From positions 2,418,001 through 2,482,000 of the forward strand of contig NZ_LT906438.1 of assembly GCF_900186955.1 (NCBI RefSeq): a stretch of DNA of 64,000 nt. Direction: 5' to 3'. The notes beneath the pieces are model-generated. The model ran no database searches. It was not told the DNA's origin and worked only from the letters and a program-made list of their open reading frames with translations. A program made the position numbers and the translations under genes. Positions 8,930 through 19,544 of the stretch are shown here, one piece after another. Each line of letters begins with the position of its first letter. The stretch's first letter is position 1. This DNA comes from Bacillus pumilus. Its GTDB lineage: Bacteria > Bacillota > Bacilli > Bacillales > Bacillaceae.

Positions 8930-9739
8930 ATGAAAAAAATGAAACGCTTTGGCCTACTACTCTTTATGACTTGCTGTATTGCTGCATTGGCTGCTTGCGG
9001 ATCTGCTGAAAAAGGCTCGACTGATGCAAAAAAAGGAAGCTCTTTAGAAGCCATTCAAAAAGACAAAAAAATCATATTCGGGGTCAAGAATGATACACGT
9101 CTCTTCGGTCTAAAAAATCCTAGCAACGGAGATATCGAAGGGTTTGATATCGATATTGCAAAAGCCATCGCAAAGGAAATGCTCGGCGATGAAGGAAAAG
9201 CAGAATTCAAAGAAGTGACATCAAAAACGAGAATTCCTCTACTGCAAAAAGGAGATATTCATGCGATCGTCGCAACTATGACGATTACCGAAGAGCGTAA
9301 AAAAGAAGTCAATTTCTCAGATGTTTACTTTGAAGCAGGACAATCATTGCTTGTGAAAAAAGGAAGCGACATTCAATCGATTGATGATCTTAAAAAAGGG
9401 ACGAAAGTGCTTGCAGTGAAAGGATCTACTTCTTCTCAAAATATCCGCGAAAAAGCACCTGAAGCGTCTGTATTAGAATTTGAGAACTATCAGGAGGCTT
9501 TTACAGCTTTAAAATCAAACCAAGGGCAAGTGCTGACAACCGATAATGCGATCTTATTTGGTATGGCAGATGAGGATTCAAATTACGAAGTCGTCGGCGG
9601 CACCTTTACAGATGAGCCTTATGGTATTGCTGTAAAAAAAGGTGATCAGAAATTAACAGCTGCGATCAATAAAGCCCTAAAAACCTTAAAAGGCAATGGA
9701 GAGTATGACAAGATTCATCAAAAATGGATCAAAGAATGA
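8930..9739 (+). CDS. glnH: Glutamine-binding lipoprotein
   Basis: The 269-residue extracellular solute-binding protein is anchored by a lipid. The signal peptide MKKMKRFGLLLFMTCCIAALAACGS ends in the lipobox LAAC. The mature part is a family 3 binding protein with FGVKNDTRLFG, the aspartate-rich EGFDIDIAKAIAKEM and a C-terminal GNGEYDKIHQKWIKE. The start chosen is ATG with AGGGGG nine bases upstream; a TTG directly before it is the alternative. It delivers glutamine to GlnM/GlnP. Confidence 0.95.
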   Translation: MKKMKRFGLLLFMTCCIAALAACGSAEKGSTDAKKGSSLEAIQKDKKIIFGVKNDTRLFGLKNPSNGDIEGFDIDIAKAIAKEMLGDEGKAEFKEVTSKTRIPLLQKGDIHAIVATMTITEERKKEVNFSDVYFEAGQSLLVKKGSDIQSIDDLKKGTKVLAVKGSTSSQNIREKAPEASVLEFENYQEAFTALKSNQGQVLTTDNAILFGMADEDSNYEVVGGTFTDEPYGIAVKKGDQKLTAAINKALKTLKGNGEYDKIHQKWIKE

Positions 9740-9819
9740 CCGTTTGACGTGTGAAGAATGATTCTCTCAGGGTGAGCCGCTCATTGGCTCACCTGTTGAT
9801 CAGGAAGGAAGTGAACTGA

Positions 9820-10473
9820 TTGCTACGGTTTTCCATTCTTATTGAAAATTTTCATCTTTATGTAGAAGGCTTTAAATATACCATTGGTGCAAGTGTCATT
9901 GCTTTGATTGGAAGCTTTTTGATCGGTACACTCATTGCCATTATGAGAATTGCGCCACTTAGGCCGCTCAACTGGTTAGGAACAGCTTACGTGGAGTTTG
10001 TTCGGAATATTCCGTTATTATTGATTACATTTGTCTTCTTCTTTGGATTACCCGTGCTAGGCATTGTAGCAGATGGCTTCACCGCTGGCACAATTGCCCT
10101 TGCCATTTATACCTCTGCCTTTATTGCTGAAGCCATTCGCGCAGGGATACAAGCTGTACCGCTTGGACAAATGGAAGCAGCCCGTGCTTCAGGTCTATCC
10201 TATGGCGGGACGATGCGGTATATTATTCTGCCGCAAGCGATTAAAATTGTCATTCCCCCTCTTGGGAATCAATTTATTAACCTTGTCAAAAACTCCTCTA
10301 TTTTAGGTGTCATTGCAGGGTTTGATCTCATGTATCAAGGAGACCTCATCGCTTCTAGAACATTTGTGACATTTGATGTCTACATCTTTGTTGCCATGTT
10401 CTATCTACTATTAACGATTCCGCTCAGTTTAGGCGTTGGTTATTTAGAAAAAAGATTAGCAAGAAGCCACTAG
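9820..10473 (+). CDS. glnM: Glutamine ABC transporter permease
   Basis: The 217-residue inner-membrane permease of the HisMQ type has about five membrane segments. The ABC-interaction EAA loop is visible as MEAARASGLSYGGTMRYI around residue 125, followed by PQAIKIVIPPLGNQFI. The start is a TTG with AGGAAGGAAG upstream. An 80-base gap after glnH includes GAGCCGCTCATTGGCTC, a weak hairpin without T-run that could help set the higher level of the binding protein. Its partner GlnP is 15 bases downstream. Confidence 0.94.
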   Translation: MLRFSILIENFHLYVEGFKYTIGASVIALIGSFLIGTLIAIMRIAPLRPLNWLGTAYVEFVRNIPLLLITFVFFFGLPVLGIVADGFTAGTIALAIYTSAFIAEAIRAGIQAVPLGQMEAARASGLSYGGTMRYIILPQAIKIVIPPLGNQFINLVKNSSILGVIAGFDLMYQGDLIASRTFVTFDVYIFVAMFYLLLTIPLSLGVGYLEKRLARSH

Positions 10474-10488
10474 AAAGGAGGAAACATC

Positions 10489-11139
10489 ATGGATTTTCTA
10501 GGTGCCTACCAGCCTGATCATCTCGCCTTTTTACTTGAAGGATTTGCTGTCACCTTAAAAGTGGCTTTTATCTCCATCATTTTGAGCTTTCTCATTGGAT
10601 TAGTCATTGGCACATTGCGGTTCGCTCAGATTCCGGTTTTATCAAAGATACTTGCAGTCGTCGTCGAAACCATTCGAAACCTGCCGCTCTTATTGATCAT
10701 CTTTTTCACATATTTTGCACTGCCCGAAATCGGCATTAAGCTGAGCATTACAGCCTCGGCTATCGCAGCTTTAACCGTATTTGAATCAGCGATGCTGTCA
10801 GAAATTATTCGGAGCGGTTTAAAATCAATTGATAAGGGGCAGATCGAAGCAGCCAGGTCTTCAGGTTTAACCTATATCCAAACGTTAAAAATGATTATTA
10901 TGCCGCAGGCTTTACGCCGTATGGTACCGCCAATTGTTAGTCAGTTCATCTCTCTTTTAAAAGATACGTCACTAGCTGTTGTCATTGCCCTTCCAGAGCT
11001 ATTGCATCACGCTCAAATATTAAACGGTCAGAGCCAATCTTACTTACTGCCCATTTTCCTATTAGCAGCGATGATGTATTTTGTCGTCAATTTCAGCTTA
11101 TCATTACTCGCGCGCCGATTAGAATATAGGCAGGCATAA
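10489..11139 (+). CDS. glnP: Glutamine ABC transporter permease
   Basis: This 216-residue permease is paralogous to GlnM and probably forms a heterodimer with it. The EAA loop reads IEAARSSGLTYIQTLKMI near residue 120, followed by PQALRRMVPPIVSQFI. AAAGGAGG lies before the ATG. It is the last gene of glnQHMP and is followed at once by a bidirectional terminator. Confidence 0.94.
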   Translation: MDFLGAYQPDHLAFLLEGFAVTLKVAFISIILSFLIGLVIGTLRFAQIPVLSKILAVVVETIRNLPLLLIIFFTYFALPEIGIKLSITASAIAALTVFESAMLSEIIRSGLKSIDKGQIEAARSSGLTYIQTLKMIIMPQALRRMVPPIVSQFISLLKDTSLAVVIALPELLHHAQILNGQSQSYLLPIFLLAAMMYFVVNFSLSLLARRLEYRQA

Positions 11140-11172
11140 AAAAGGACATCCGCTTTTGGCGGATGTCTTTTT
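11140..11172. terminator. Bidirectional terminator between glnP and yrzQ
   Basis: A hairpin with arms GACATCCGC and GCGGATGTC and a TTTTG-type loop is flanked by A-rich sequence on the left and CTTTTTG on the right, so it can stop both glnP (plus) and yrzQ (minus). Confidence 0.85.
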
Positions 11173-11174
11173 GT

Positions 11175-11306
11175 TTACATCATTCTCATAACGCGTTTTC
11201 TTAGCTTTTTCATATCCCGCTTTGATGGCATATCATATCGGCTTGCAAAGTGATATGCGAGTGCACCTGCACCAAGCGTTAATAGTGAAGAAGTCATTTT
11301 GCCCAT
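11175..11306 (-). CDS. yrzQ: Small DUF3918-like protein YrzQ
   Basis: This 43-residue protein reads MGKMTSSLLTLGAGALAYHF..., with an N-terminal hydrophobic stretch rich in Gly/Ala and a strongly basic C-terminus (KRDMKKLRKRVMRMM). AGGGGG lies eight bases before the ATG. Position next to yrzR and glnP matches B. subtilis yrzQ. The function is unknown; the layout suggests a small membrane-associated peptide. Confidence 0.75.
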   Translation of the reverse strand: MGKMTSSLLTLGAGALAYHFASRYDMPSKRDMKKLRKRVMRMM

Positions 11307-11326
11307 TCGAAATTCCCCCTTAACAC

Positions 11327-11518
11327 TTATAGTTGAATTGAACGTTCATCATCACTAAACAGATCATCTAAGCTGCTTAGTGTTCCGTCTTCTTCCACTT
11401 GGTGTGTAGATATTTTGCCTTTTGACAGCGTCAATTCAATAAAACAGCCCCAGCAATAATATTGATTGACCCCAATTTTTCCGATGTCTTTACATTTGCA
11501 ATTTGGGCAAATGAGCAT
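11327..11518 (-). CDS. yrzR: Small zinc-ribbon-like protein YrzR
   Basis: The 63-residue protein begins MLICPNCKCKDIGKIG and carries two CxxC pairs (CPNC, CWGC) in a zinc-ribbon arrangement, followed by an acidic tail. The ATG at 11518 is eight bases after AGAGG; the longer GTG start would overlap that site. It lies between yrrD and yrzQ as in B. subtilis. No catalytic function can be inferred. Confidence 0.78.
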   Translation of the reverse strand: MLICPNCKCKDIGKIGVNQYYCWGCFIELTLSKGKISTHQVEEDGTLSSLDDLFSDDERSIQL

Positions 11519-11531
11519 AATCAGCACCTCT

Positions 11532-11990
11532 TTACGTTCGGTTTAGAACAAGTGCTTCCTTTTGAACGTTGATCAAGGTTCCGGCAGCCTGAAGCTGTTT
11601 TCGAATCCCTGATAGCTCTGTAAAGAAGCCGTCCGAGAGTTCATATGCTACGATTGTGCCCGAATTTGTGCAAAAGTATACATCTTCCAAAATGCCTAAA
11701 TTTTCACCATCAGGCGACTGCATCATTTTCTTTTTCAATTTCGAAAATAAGAAGGATGGGGCGGAGGAATCCATGCCTATTCCCTCCTGGCAGCTCACAT
11801 ATAAGCCTTTGTCTGTCAGCTGATCCCCAGCCGAGAATGGAACGAGTGCACAGTCTTTCTTTTTCCCATCTAACACATATCCTCCGCAGCTGCCTCCGGC
11901 TAATAAGCAAATATCTTTTATCGAGCCAAGTGAATGAGACGTTTCACCTGTATAGATTGACATTCCTTCAAGCTCTCGACATGTTCTCAA
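11532..11990 (-). CDS. yrrD: PRC-barrel domain protein YrrD
   Basis: The protein has a PRC-barrel-like domain: LRTCRELEGMSIYTGETSHSLG at the N-terminus, then GSIKDICLL and a second repeat-like part ending in NLGILEDVYF. It corresponds to B. subtilis YrrD, function unknown. I chose the TTG at 11990 (about 152 residues) because AAAAGGTGG precedes it and the domain starts there. An ATG at 12050 would add 20 residues and cannot be excluded. Confidence 0.75.
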   Translation of the reverse strand: MRTCRELEGMSIYTGETSHSLGSIKDICLLAGGSCGGYVLDGKKKDCALVPFSAGDQLTDKGLYVSCQEGIGMDSSAPSFLFSKLKKKMMQSPDGENLGILEDVYFCTNSGTIVAYELSDGFFTELSGIRKQLQAAGTLINVQKEALVLNRT

Positions 11991-12099
11991 AATGTGCTCA
12001 ACCACCTTTTGCGGAACAGTCTTATCGTGTGCGTTTACTGCAAGACTCATACGAAGAAATGGCTTCCATGAACGAAATATGAGGATTTCTTTTCATGCT

Positions 12100-12125
12100 A
12101 AAAAAGGCTCCCATCTGGAAGCCTT
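12100..12125 (-). terminator. Terminator after recD2
   Basis: On the minus strand AAGGCTTCCAGATGGGAGCC folds with one mismatch and is followed by TTTTTT. It abuts the recD2 stop codon. Confidence 0.8.
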
Positions 12126-14510
12126 TTATTCATGCATAAAATCAAATGGAGTGATTCCCTCCATACCGATATTTGCATCATGCACGCTAAACGGCAGTTC
12201 TTTTTGAAGTGCTGCAAGCTCCGCATCCATAACCTCTTCGGTTTGCACGAGCCGCATCGTTAAGGACGTTTGTCTGAGCGAATCCTCATTGTTTTTCACG
12301 CCCCACTCCAGTGCTGATTCCTCGCCGCACAGAATTAAAAACTTTTTACTTCGTGTAATGGCTGTGTACAGCAGATTTCGCCGAAGCATTCTGTAGTAGC
12401 TTCTCACGACTGGAAGCACAACGATGGGGAATTCACTGCCTTGTGATTTGTGGATGGAGCAGCAATAGGCATGTGTAAATTGATGAAAATCCTTTTTTGT
12501 AAAGGTGATTTCATTCCCATCAAAGGAGATCACAGCCATGTCTTCTTTTTCCGTGTTTTCTTTCGCATAAAAAATCGAGACAATTTCGCCAATATCACCG
12601 TTAAAAATATTGTTCTCCGGCTGATTCACAAGCTGAAGCACTTTATCACCGGTCCGGTACACCACATCACCAAACGGGATTTCTCTGCCCTTTGGTTTTT
12701 TAGGATTTAAAATGTGCTGCAGCATTTTATTGAGCTCATTAATGCCTGCTTTTCCTTTATACATGGGCGCAAGCACTTGAATGTCTTTAGCTGAATAGCC
12801 TTTTTGAGCAGCATTGCTGACGACTTTCTCAATCACTTCTTTCATTTGATCAACTGAGCATTTTATGAAAGATCGATCCTTTGAACGTGCGGTAATATCC
12901 TTTGGCAGGACGCCATTTTTCATATCATGTGCAAGCTCAACAATGCTGGAGCCGTCTGCCTGACGGTAAATATCTGTCAGGGTAACAGCTGGCACAGCTT
13001 GTGATGCAAGCAAGTCTCTTAACACTTGGCCTGGTCCGACAGACGGAAGCTGATGTTCATCCCCAACCATGATCACTTGGATATGGTCAGGAATGGCTTT
13101 AAACAAGTGATTCGCAAGCCAAATATCTAGCATACTTGATTCATCAATAATGACAAGCTTTCCTTCGATCGGCTGTTCTTCATCATGCGAGAATCCCTCT
13201 GACCCGTTCCAACCAAGCAGCCGGTGAATCGTCACAGCTGGAAGCCCTGTTGATTCTGTCATTCGTTTAGCTGCTCGTCCAGTTGGCGCCGCAAGCACAA
13301 ATGGAAAGGATTCATCTTTTTTGTAATCACTCGGATCAAGAGATACACCGTGAAGATCGCTGTAAAGCTCAACAATCCCTTTAATGACTGTTGTCTTCCC
13401 AGTCCCAGGTCCGCCTGTTAAAAGCAGCATTGGGGACATGAGCGCCTTTTGAATCGCTTCTTTTTGTGTCGGTGCATACTGGACGCCCAGCCGTTCCTCT
13501 AGCTCACCAAGGGCTAGAAGGAATTCTGATTCAGGGAATTGGTCTGCATATTCCGTTTGGGAGACGATTTTTTGTATACGTTTGGCGACACTTTGCTCGG
13601 CATAAAATAAGGACGGATGATAGCAGCGCTCATCTTCAATGATCATCTCTTTCCCTTCGCCAAGTGCAATGATCTGATTGGCGACGTCCATTTCCGTCAC
13701 TTTGTACTCATTGCCTGTCTGATTGAGCAGTTTTCGGGTTTCGACGATCAAATCCTTTGTTTGTATGTACGTATGACCGTCCTGAAGGCTGGCTGTCTCC
13801 ACTGTATAAAGCAAGGCTGCACGGATTCGCTCTGGGTCATTTCCTGAGATACCGGTTCTAGCGCCAAGTTCATCCGCCTTAATAAATCCGATTCCTTCGA
13901 CATCCTTGACGAGCTGATAAGGGTTTTCTTCAATCTTCTGCAGCGTCTCACTCTCGTACACTTGATATATCTTCATGCTGAGCTGTGGACCAAAGCCATA
14001 TTGATTCAGGCTGATCATGATTTGTTCCAATCCTTGATGCTCCTGGAGCGCTGCGGCCAGCTTATCTGCCTTCTTTTTTGATAAGCGCGGAACGTCATAC
14101 AAAACAGCTGGGTCACGCATAATTTTATGAAGCGTCTGACTGCCAAGCTGCCCCACAATTTCTTCCGCCGTCTTTTTCCCTATCCCTTCGAATAAATCAC
14201 TTGAGAGATAATGAATGATTCCTTGCTTTGTTGTCGGTACTTCCTTTTGAAAATGAGTCGCCTGAAACTGTTCACCAAATTTCGGGTGACTTGTGACTTT
14301 GCCATAGAAGGTGTAAGTTTCTTCCTCATGAAGTGCTGGGAAGTAGCCTGTGACAGATGCTGTTTTTTCCTCTAAGTTTTCCGATGTTTCAATGACTTTC
14401 ACCTTTAACACCGAGTATAAATTACTTTCATTATGGAAAATAACGGCTTGAACTGTCCCCTTTAAAAATGGTTCGTCCTCAAGCTTCATTTGATCTGGAT
14501 GTTCCTGCAC
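12126..14510 (-). CDS. recD2: RecD2-type ATP-dependent 5'-3' DNA helicase
   Basis: The 794-residue superfamily 1B helicase (B. subtilis YrrC) acts in replication fork progression and repair without RecBC. It has the long N-terminal region of RecD2 with helix-hairpin-helix-like segments (FEGIGKKTAEEIVG near 107 and VEGIGFIKADELG near 204). Walker A is GGPGTGKT at 366-373, then VIIDESSMLDI, VMVGDEHQLPSVGPGQVL, and a C-terminal motif VI region with AYCCSIHKSQGSEF. It lies 19 bases or so after yrrB in the same direction. Confidence 0.95.
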   Translation of the reverse strand: MQEHPDQMKLEDEPFLKGTVQAVIFHNESNLYSVLKVKVIETSENLEEKTASVTGYFPALHEEETYTFYGKVTSHPKFGEQFQATHFQKEVPTTKQGIIHYLSSDLFEGIGKKTAEEIVGQLGSQTLHKIMRDPAVLYDVPRLSKKKADKLAAALQEHQGLEQIMISLNQYGFGPQLSMKIYQVYESETLQKIEENPYQLVKDVEGIGFIKADELGARTGISGNDPERIRAALLYTVETASLQDGHTYIQTKDLIVETRKLLNQTGNEYKVTEMDVANQIIALGEGKEMIIEDERCYHPSLFYAEQSVAKRIQKIVSQTEYADQFPESEFLLALGELEERLGVQYAPTQKEAIQKALMSPMLLLTGGPGTGKTTVIKGIVELYSDLHGVSLDPSDYKKDESFPFVLAAPTGRAAKRMTESTGLPAVTIHRLLGWNGSEGFSHDEEQPIEGKLVIIDESSMLDIWLANHLFKAIPDHIQVIMVGDEHQLPSVGPGQVLRDLLASQAVPAVTLTDIYRQADGSSIVELAHDMKNGVLPKDITARSKDRSFIKCSVDQMKEVIEKVVSNAAQKGYSAKDIQVLAPMYKGKAGINELNKMLQHILNPKKPKGREIPFGDVVYRTGDKVLQLVNQPENNIFNGDIGEIVSIFYAKENTEKEDMAVISFDGNEITFTKKDFHQFTHAYCCSIHKSQGSEFPIVVLPVVRSYYRMLRRNLLYTAITRSKKFLILCGEESALEWGVKNNEDSLRQTSLTMRLVQTEEVMDAELAALQKELPFSVHDANIGMEGITPFDFMHE

Positions 14511-14529
14511 AGGTCTTCCCTCCTTCCGT

Positions 14530-15183
14530 CTATTCTGCCTCTTGAATTAGCTTTTGCGCATGTAGTGCCAGCATATGGTCAGGCTGCACGTCAATCGCTT
14601 TTCCTAGCATCTCAAGTGCTTCGTCTTTTTTCTCTAAGTATGCATACGCAACCCCTAAATTATAAAAGGCATCTGCATGCTGCGGATCACGCGCGATCAC
14701 CTCGGTAAAGGTCGTCACCGCTTCTTCCAGCAACTGTTCATTGGCTAAGCACATGCCAAATTGGAACCTTGCTTCATTATCATCTTCATTCAGTTCGATG
14801 GCACGCTGAAGATAAGGCATCGCAAGCTTCGGCTGCTCTAATTTGATGAGCGTTTGCCCCAGCATATAAAATAAATCACTATTTTCCATCCCAGCTTGAA
14901 GTGCTTGTTCAAAATAGTCTTTTGCTTTCATAAAGTCTTCTTTTAATGTGTAGACATTTCCTGCCCCGTAATAGGCTGCAGCTGCGGCGTGATCAAGTTC
15001 TATTGCTTTTTGAAAGAAGTTTAACGCACGTTCAAATTCATTGATGCTTGAAAGCAAGTTCGCAAAGTTAATATATGGAACCGGGTCTTTCGGGCTTTCT
15101 TCAATGGCTTTCGTAAAAGCTTCTGCTGCTTTTTCGATGTTCCCTTGATTTAAGGCTTCTATTCCGATTTCGTTATGATTCAT
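14530..15183 (-). CDS. yrrB: TPR-repeat protein YrrB
   Basis: This 217-residue cytosolic protein is built of about six tetratricopeptide repeats, for example NIEKAAEAFTKAIEESPKD and FERALNFFQKAIELDHA. It is a protein-interaction scaffold with no catalytic motif. The ATG at 15183 follows AAAGGATG; a start 11 codons upstream is possible but lies within the preceding terminator. It sits between mnmA and recD2 as in B. subtilis, where its partner is unknown. Confidence 0.88.
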   Translation of the reverse strand: MNHNEIGIEALNQGNIEKAAEAFTKAIEESPKDPVPYINFANLLSSINEFERALNFFQKAIELDHAAAAAYYGAGNVYTLKEDFMKAKDYFEQALQAGMENSDLFYMLGQTLIKLEQPKLAMPYLQRAIELNEDDNEARFQFGMCLANEQLLEEAVTTFTEVIARDPQHADAFYNLGVAYAYLEKKDEALEMLGKAIDVQPDHMLALHAQKLIQEAE

Positions 15184-15204
15184 TCGCTCTCTCATCCTTT
15201 CATT

Positions 15205-15234
15205 AAAAAACCTCAACAGCGACGTTGAGGTTTT
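15205..15234 (-). terminator. Terminator after mnmA
   Basis: On the minus strand AACCTCAACGTCGCTGTTGAGG forms a stem ending in TTTTTT. It separates mnmA from yrrB and has a run of T on both sides. Confidence 0.85.
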
Positions 15235-15243
15235 GAAAACATG

Positions 15244-16425
<1,182 letters not shown>

Positions 16426-16457
16426 TCATTTTTCACACACGAACAAAAGAGGAACGT

Positions 16458-17600
16458 TTATTTGGCTAAGCGTTTGACAACAGCTACTATCTTGCGCGCC
16501 GCCTGCTTCACATGATCCTCTTCATTCCCAAGACCGAAGCTTATTCTGACTGAGGACGTCAGCTTGTCTGCTTCTTCGCCATACATGGCGCTTAACACGT
16601 GTGAAGGAAGGACGGATCCAGCCGTACATGCAGACCCACTTGAAACAGCAATTCCTTCCATATCTAAATTCACAAGTAACGATTCGATAGAAACGCCCGG
16701 GAAATGAACATTTAAAATGTGCGGCAATGTCTCTTCCGGGTGCCCATTGATAGAGAAATCGAGTGATTCCTCTTCGAATACTTGTAGCATGATTTCTTTG
16801 AGCTTACCATAATGCATGGCTTTTTCTCTTCTATTTTGCTTCGTTAATTGAACAGCTTCTGCAAGTCCGACGATTCCTGCCACATTTTCAGTGCCAGCAC
16901 GGCGTTTTCTTTCTTGTTCTCCTCCGAAAATTTGCGGAGAAAGTTTCACGCCTTCGTTTACATATAAAAAGCCCGTTCCCATTGGACCATTTAGCTTATG
17001 GCCAGAAGCAGATAAGAGATCAATATGAAGGTCTGCTACATCGATTGGCATTGTTCCAAACGCCTGCACGGCGTCTGTATGAAAATGAGCAGTGTGATTG
17101 TGTAAAAGCTCGCCAATGTCTTTGATTGGCTGAATCACACCTGTTTCATTATTGCCGTACATGATGGTCACAAGAATCGTATCATCTCTTAGTGCTTGTT
17201 TTAGTTGTTCAAGATGAATCAATCCAGTTTCATCCACATCTAAATATGTCACGTCAAATCCTAGCTTCTCTAGGCGTTCACATGTGTGCAGCACCGCATG
17301 ATGCTCTGTTTTTGCTGTAATGATATGTTTTCCTTCATGCTGTCTTGCCATGGCCACACCTGTAATCGCCAGGTTGTCCGCCTCTGTTCCTCCACTTGTG
17401 AGGATGATCTCCTGTGGTTTACAGTGTAATTCTCCTGCAATCACTTCTCTTGCTTCATCGAGCCACTTTCTTGCCTCGCGCCCATATGAATGAATACTAG
17501 AGGGATTGCCAAATATCTCTGTAAAGTAAGGCATCATCTTGTCCACAATACGCTGATCCATCGGCGTTGTGGCTGCATGATCTAAATAGATACGTTCCAT
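16458..17600 (-). CDS. yrvO: Cysteine desulfurase (YrvO type)
   Basis: The 380-residue PLP enzyme of the NifS/IscS class removes sulfur from cysteine as a protein persulfide. It has ASGHKLNGPMGTGFLY with the PLP lysine near residue 203, HTDAVQAFGT upstream, and the active-site loop SSGSACTAGSVLPSH with Cys near 325. The neighbours are cymR upstream and mnmA downstream, pointing to tRNA thiolation. A second desulfurase, NifS at 54225, is dedicated to NAD synthesis. Confidence 0.95.
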   Translation of the reverse strand: MERIYLDHAATTPMDQRIVDKMMPYFTEIFGNPSSIHSYGREARKWLDEAREVIAGELHCKPQEIILTSGGTEADNLAITGVAMARQHEGKHIITAKTEHHAVLHTCERLEKLGFDVTYLDVDETGLIHLEQLKQALRDDTILVTIMYGNNETGVIQPIKDIGELLHNHTAHFHTDAVQAFGTMPIDVADLHIDLLSASGHKLNGPMGTGFLYVNEGVKLSPQIFGGEQERKRRAGTENVAGIVGLAEAVQLTKQNRREKAMHYGKLKEIMLQVFEEESLDFSINGHPEETLPHILNVHFPGVSIESLLVNLDMEGIAVSSGSACTAGSVLPSHVLSAMYGEEADKLTSSVRISFGLGNEEDHVKQAARKIVAVVKRLAK

Positions 17601-17618
17601 TCCCGGTACACCTCTGAT

Positions 17619-18038
17619 CTAAATATAGAACATATACGCCTCTTGATCCTCGTCATCTTTATAGCTTGCCAAGTCTTCAAGAGTTGTATTGTCCAGTACG
17701 TCTTTTACTGCATCACGAATCCGAATCCAAAGTGCACGCTTTGCTGGTTCTTCGTTTTCAATGACTTCGACAGGACTAATCGGTCCTTCTAATACACGAA
17801 TAATATCACCGGCTGTGATCTCGTTTGGTTCATGTGCAAGAACATAGCCGCCGTATGCACCGCGAATACTTTTCACAAGACGGGCATTCCGAAGTGGTGA
17901 TACAAGCTGCTCTAAATAATGCTCAGACAAATTATTGTTTTGAGCGATTGATTTTAATGATGTAGGGCCTTCGCCATGTTTTTTGGCTAATTCGATCATG
18001 ATCGTCAGACCATATCTGCCTTTAGTAGAAATTTTCAA
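17619..18038 (-). CDS. cymR: Rrf2-family cysteine metabolism repressor CymR
   Basis: The 139-residue winged-helix regulator starts with TTG (MKISTKGRYGLTIMIELAKKHGEG), preceded by AGAGGTG. It controls sulfur and cysteine genes in B. subtilis, acting with CysK. The DNA-binding helix lies around LKSIAQNNNLSEHYLEQLVSPL. It lacks the three-cysteine cluster set of IscR, as expected for CymR. It lies 18 bases upstream of the cysteine desulfurase and is probably co-transcribed. Confidence 0.95.
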   Translation of the reverse strand: MKISTKGRYGLTIMIELAKKHGEGPTSLKSIAQNNNLSEHYLEQLVSPLRNARLVKSIRGAYGGYVLAHEPNEITAGDIIRVLEGPISPVEVIENEEPAKRALWIRIRDAVKDVLDNTTLEDLASYKDDEDQEAYMFYI

Positions 18039-18245
18039 GTTAAACACCTCTGCGTTTTCTATTTCTATGTCATCAATTAATTTTCTGATTTCATATACGC
18101 TTATATAGACCAAAAGCAATTATATCATACTTTTAGCCAACTTTCATTTGCCGGTTCTGAGCGCTATAAGAGGACGCATCCCTTTTCTATTTGAAGAAAT
18201 TTCGGTACTCTATACAAACAAGACATTGCTTTAGGAGAGATAATC

Positions 18246-19511
18246 ATGAAACCTTTAGCGTACCGGATGCGCCCAAGTCATATTGAAGACATCATTGGGC
18301 AGGAGCATCTCGTTGGAGAAGGTCAAATTATTAAACGAATGGTCGAGGCAAAACATTTATCCTCGATGATTTTATACGGACCGCCGGGCATCGGAAAAAC
18401 ATCGATTGCGACGGCGATCGCTGGCAGTACAAGCATTGCGTTTCGGACGTTGAATGCGGTCATTCATAACAAAAAGGATATGGAAGCTGTCGCCGCTGAA
18501 GCGAAAATGAGCGGCCAGGTCATCCTCATTTTAGATGAGGTTCACAGGCTTGATAAAGGAAAGCAGGATTTTCTTCTTCCTTATTTAGAAAATGGCATGA
18601 TCATTTTAATTGGCGCAACGACAGCTAACCCCTATCATGTGATCAACCCTGCCATCCGAAGCCGGACACAAATATTTGAGCTAAAACCGCTTGAAACAGA
18701 GCAAATCAAAGCTGCATTAACAAGAGCGTTACAGGATGAACATCGCGGACTTGGCGGTTATGAGGTGACAGTGGACGATGAAGCGATGAATCATTTTTCC
18801 AATGGATGCGGCGGGGACGTACGCTCTGCTTTAAATGCTTTAGAACTAGCTGTTTTATCGACAAAAGCAGATGATGCTGGGCATATTATGATCACTCTTG
18901 CCGCAGCAGAAGAATGTTTACAAAAAAAGAGCTTCTCACATGATAAGAATGGTGATGCTCATTACGATGTCCTCTCGGCTTTTCAAAAATCCATTAGAGG
19001 CTCTGACGCAGATGCGGCGCTGCATTACCTTGCCAGACTGATTGAAGCAGGGGACCTCGAAAGCATTTCAAGGAGATTACTCGTGATGGCTTACGAAGAT
19101 ATTGGCTTAGCTAGTCCGCAGGCAGGCCCTCGTGTGTTAAGCGCTGTTCAAACAGCAGAAAGAGTCGGCTTCCCGGAAGCACGAATTCCGCTGGCTAACG
19201 CAGTCATTGAACTGTGTCTTTCTCCTAAGTCCAACTCAGCATATAAGGCGATCGATGCGGCACTTGGTGACATTCGTTCAGGGAAAATTGGTGAAATCCC
19301 TGTTCATTTAAAGGATGCTCACTACAAAGGAGCCACAGCACTCGGCAGAGGCGTCGATTACTTATACCCACACGATTATGAAAACGGCTGGGTGAAGCAG
19401 CAATACTTACCTGATCCTCTGAAAAACAAGCAATACTATGAACCAAAGCAAACAGGTAAATTTGAAGGCGCACTAAAACAGGTATATGAGAATTTAAAAC
19501 GCCAAAAATAA
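18246..19511 (+). CDS. rarA: Replication-associated recombination ATPase RarA
   Basis: The 421-residue AAA+ ATPase of the MgsA/RarA/WRNIP1 family acts at stalled replication forks. Walker A is GPPGIGKT at 45-52, Walker B DEVH at 97-100, sensor 1 IGATTANPYH near 122, and the tetramerisation and lid domain lies in the C-terminal part (FQKSIRGSDADAALHYLARL). Only a short region separates it from cymR, which diverges. Its terminator has been interrupted by the repeat at 19545-19719. Confidence 0.95.
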   Translation: MKPLAYRMRPSHIEDIIGQEHLVGEGQIIKRMVEAKHLSSMILYGPPGIGKTSIATAIAGSTSIAFRTLNAVIHNKKDMEAVAAEAKMSGQVILILDEVHRLDKGKQDFLLPYLENGMIILIGATTANPYHVINPAIRSRTQIFELKPLETEQIKAALTRALQDEHRGLGGYEVTVDDEAMNHFSNGCGGDVRSALNALELAVLSTKADDAGHIMITLAAAEECLQKKSFSHDKNGDAHYDVLSAFQKSIRGSDADAALHYLARLIEAGDLESISRRLLVMAYEDIGLASPQAGPRVLSAVQTAERVGFPEARIPLANAVIELCLSPKSNSAYKAIDAALGDIRSGKIGEIPVHLKDAHYKGATALGRGVDYLYPHDYENGWVKQQYLPDPLKNKQYYEPKQTGKFEGALKQVYENLKRQK

Positions 19512-19514
19512 AAA

Positions 19515-19542
19515 AGCCCACCTGCCTATTAGCAGGTGGGCT
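19515..19542 (+). terminator. Terminator hairpin after rarA, left copy of a duplicated terminator
   Basis: Arms AGCCCACCTGC and GCAGGTGGGCT with a CTATTA loop. On the plus strand the usual T-run is missing because the repeat starts two bases later. On the minus strand it ends in TTTTTTATTTTT, so this copy is the complete one for tcdA read-through. Confidence 0.8.
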
Positions 19543-19544
19543 GT

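Noticed and set aside
11645-12082. Plus-strand open frame over yrrD
   Set aside because: It is antisense to yrrD and ends near the recD2 terminator, without promoter or ribosome site.
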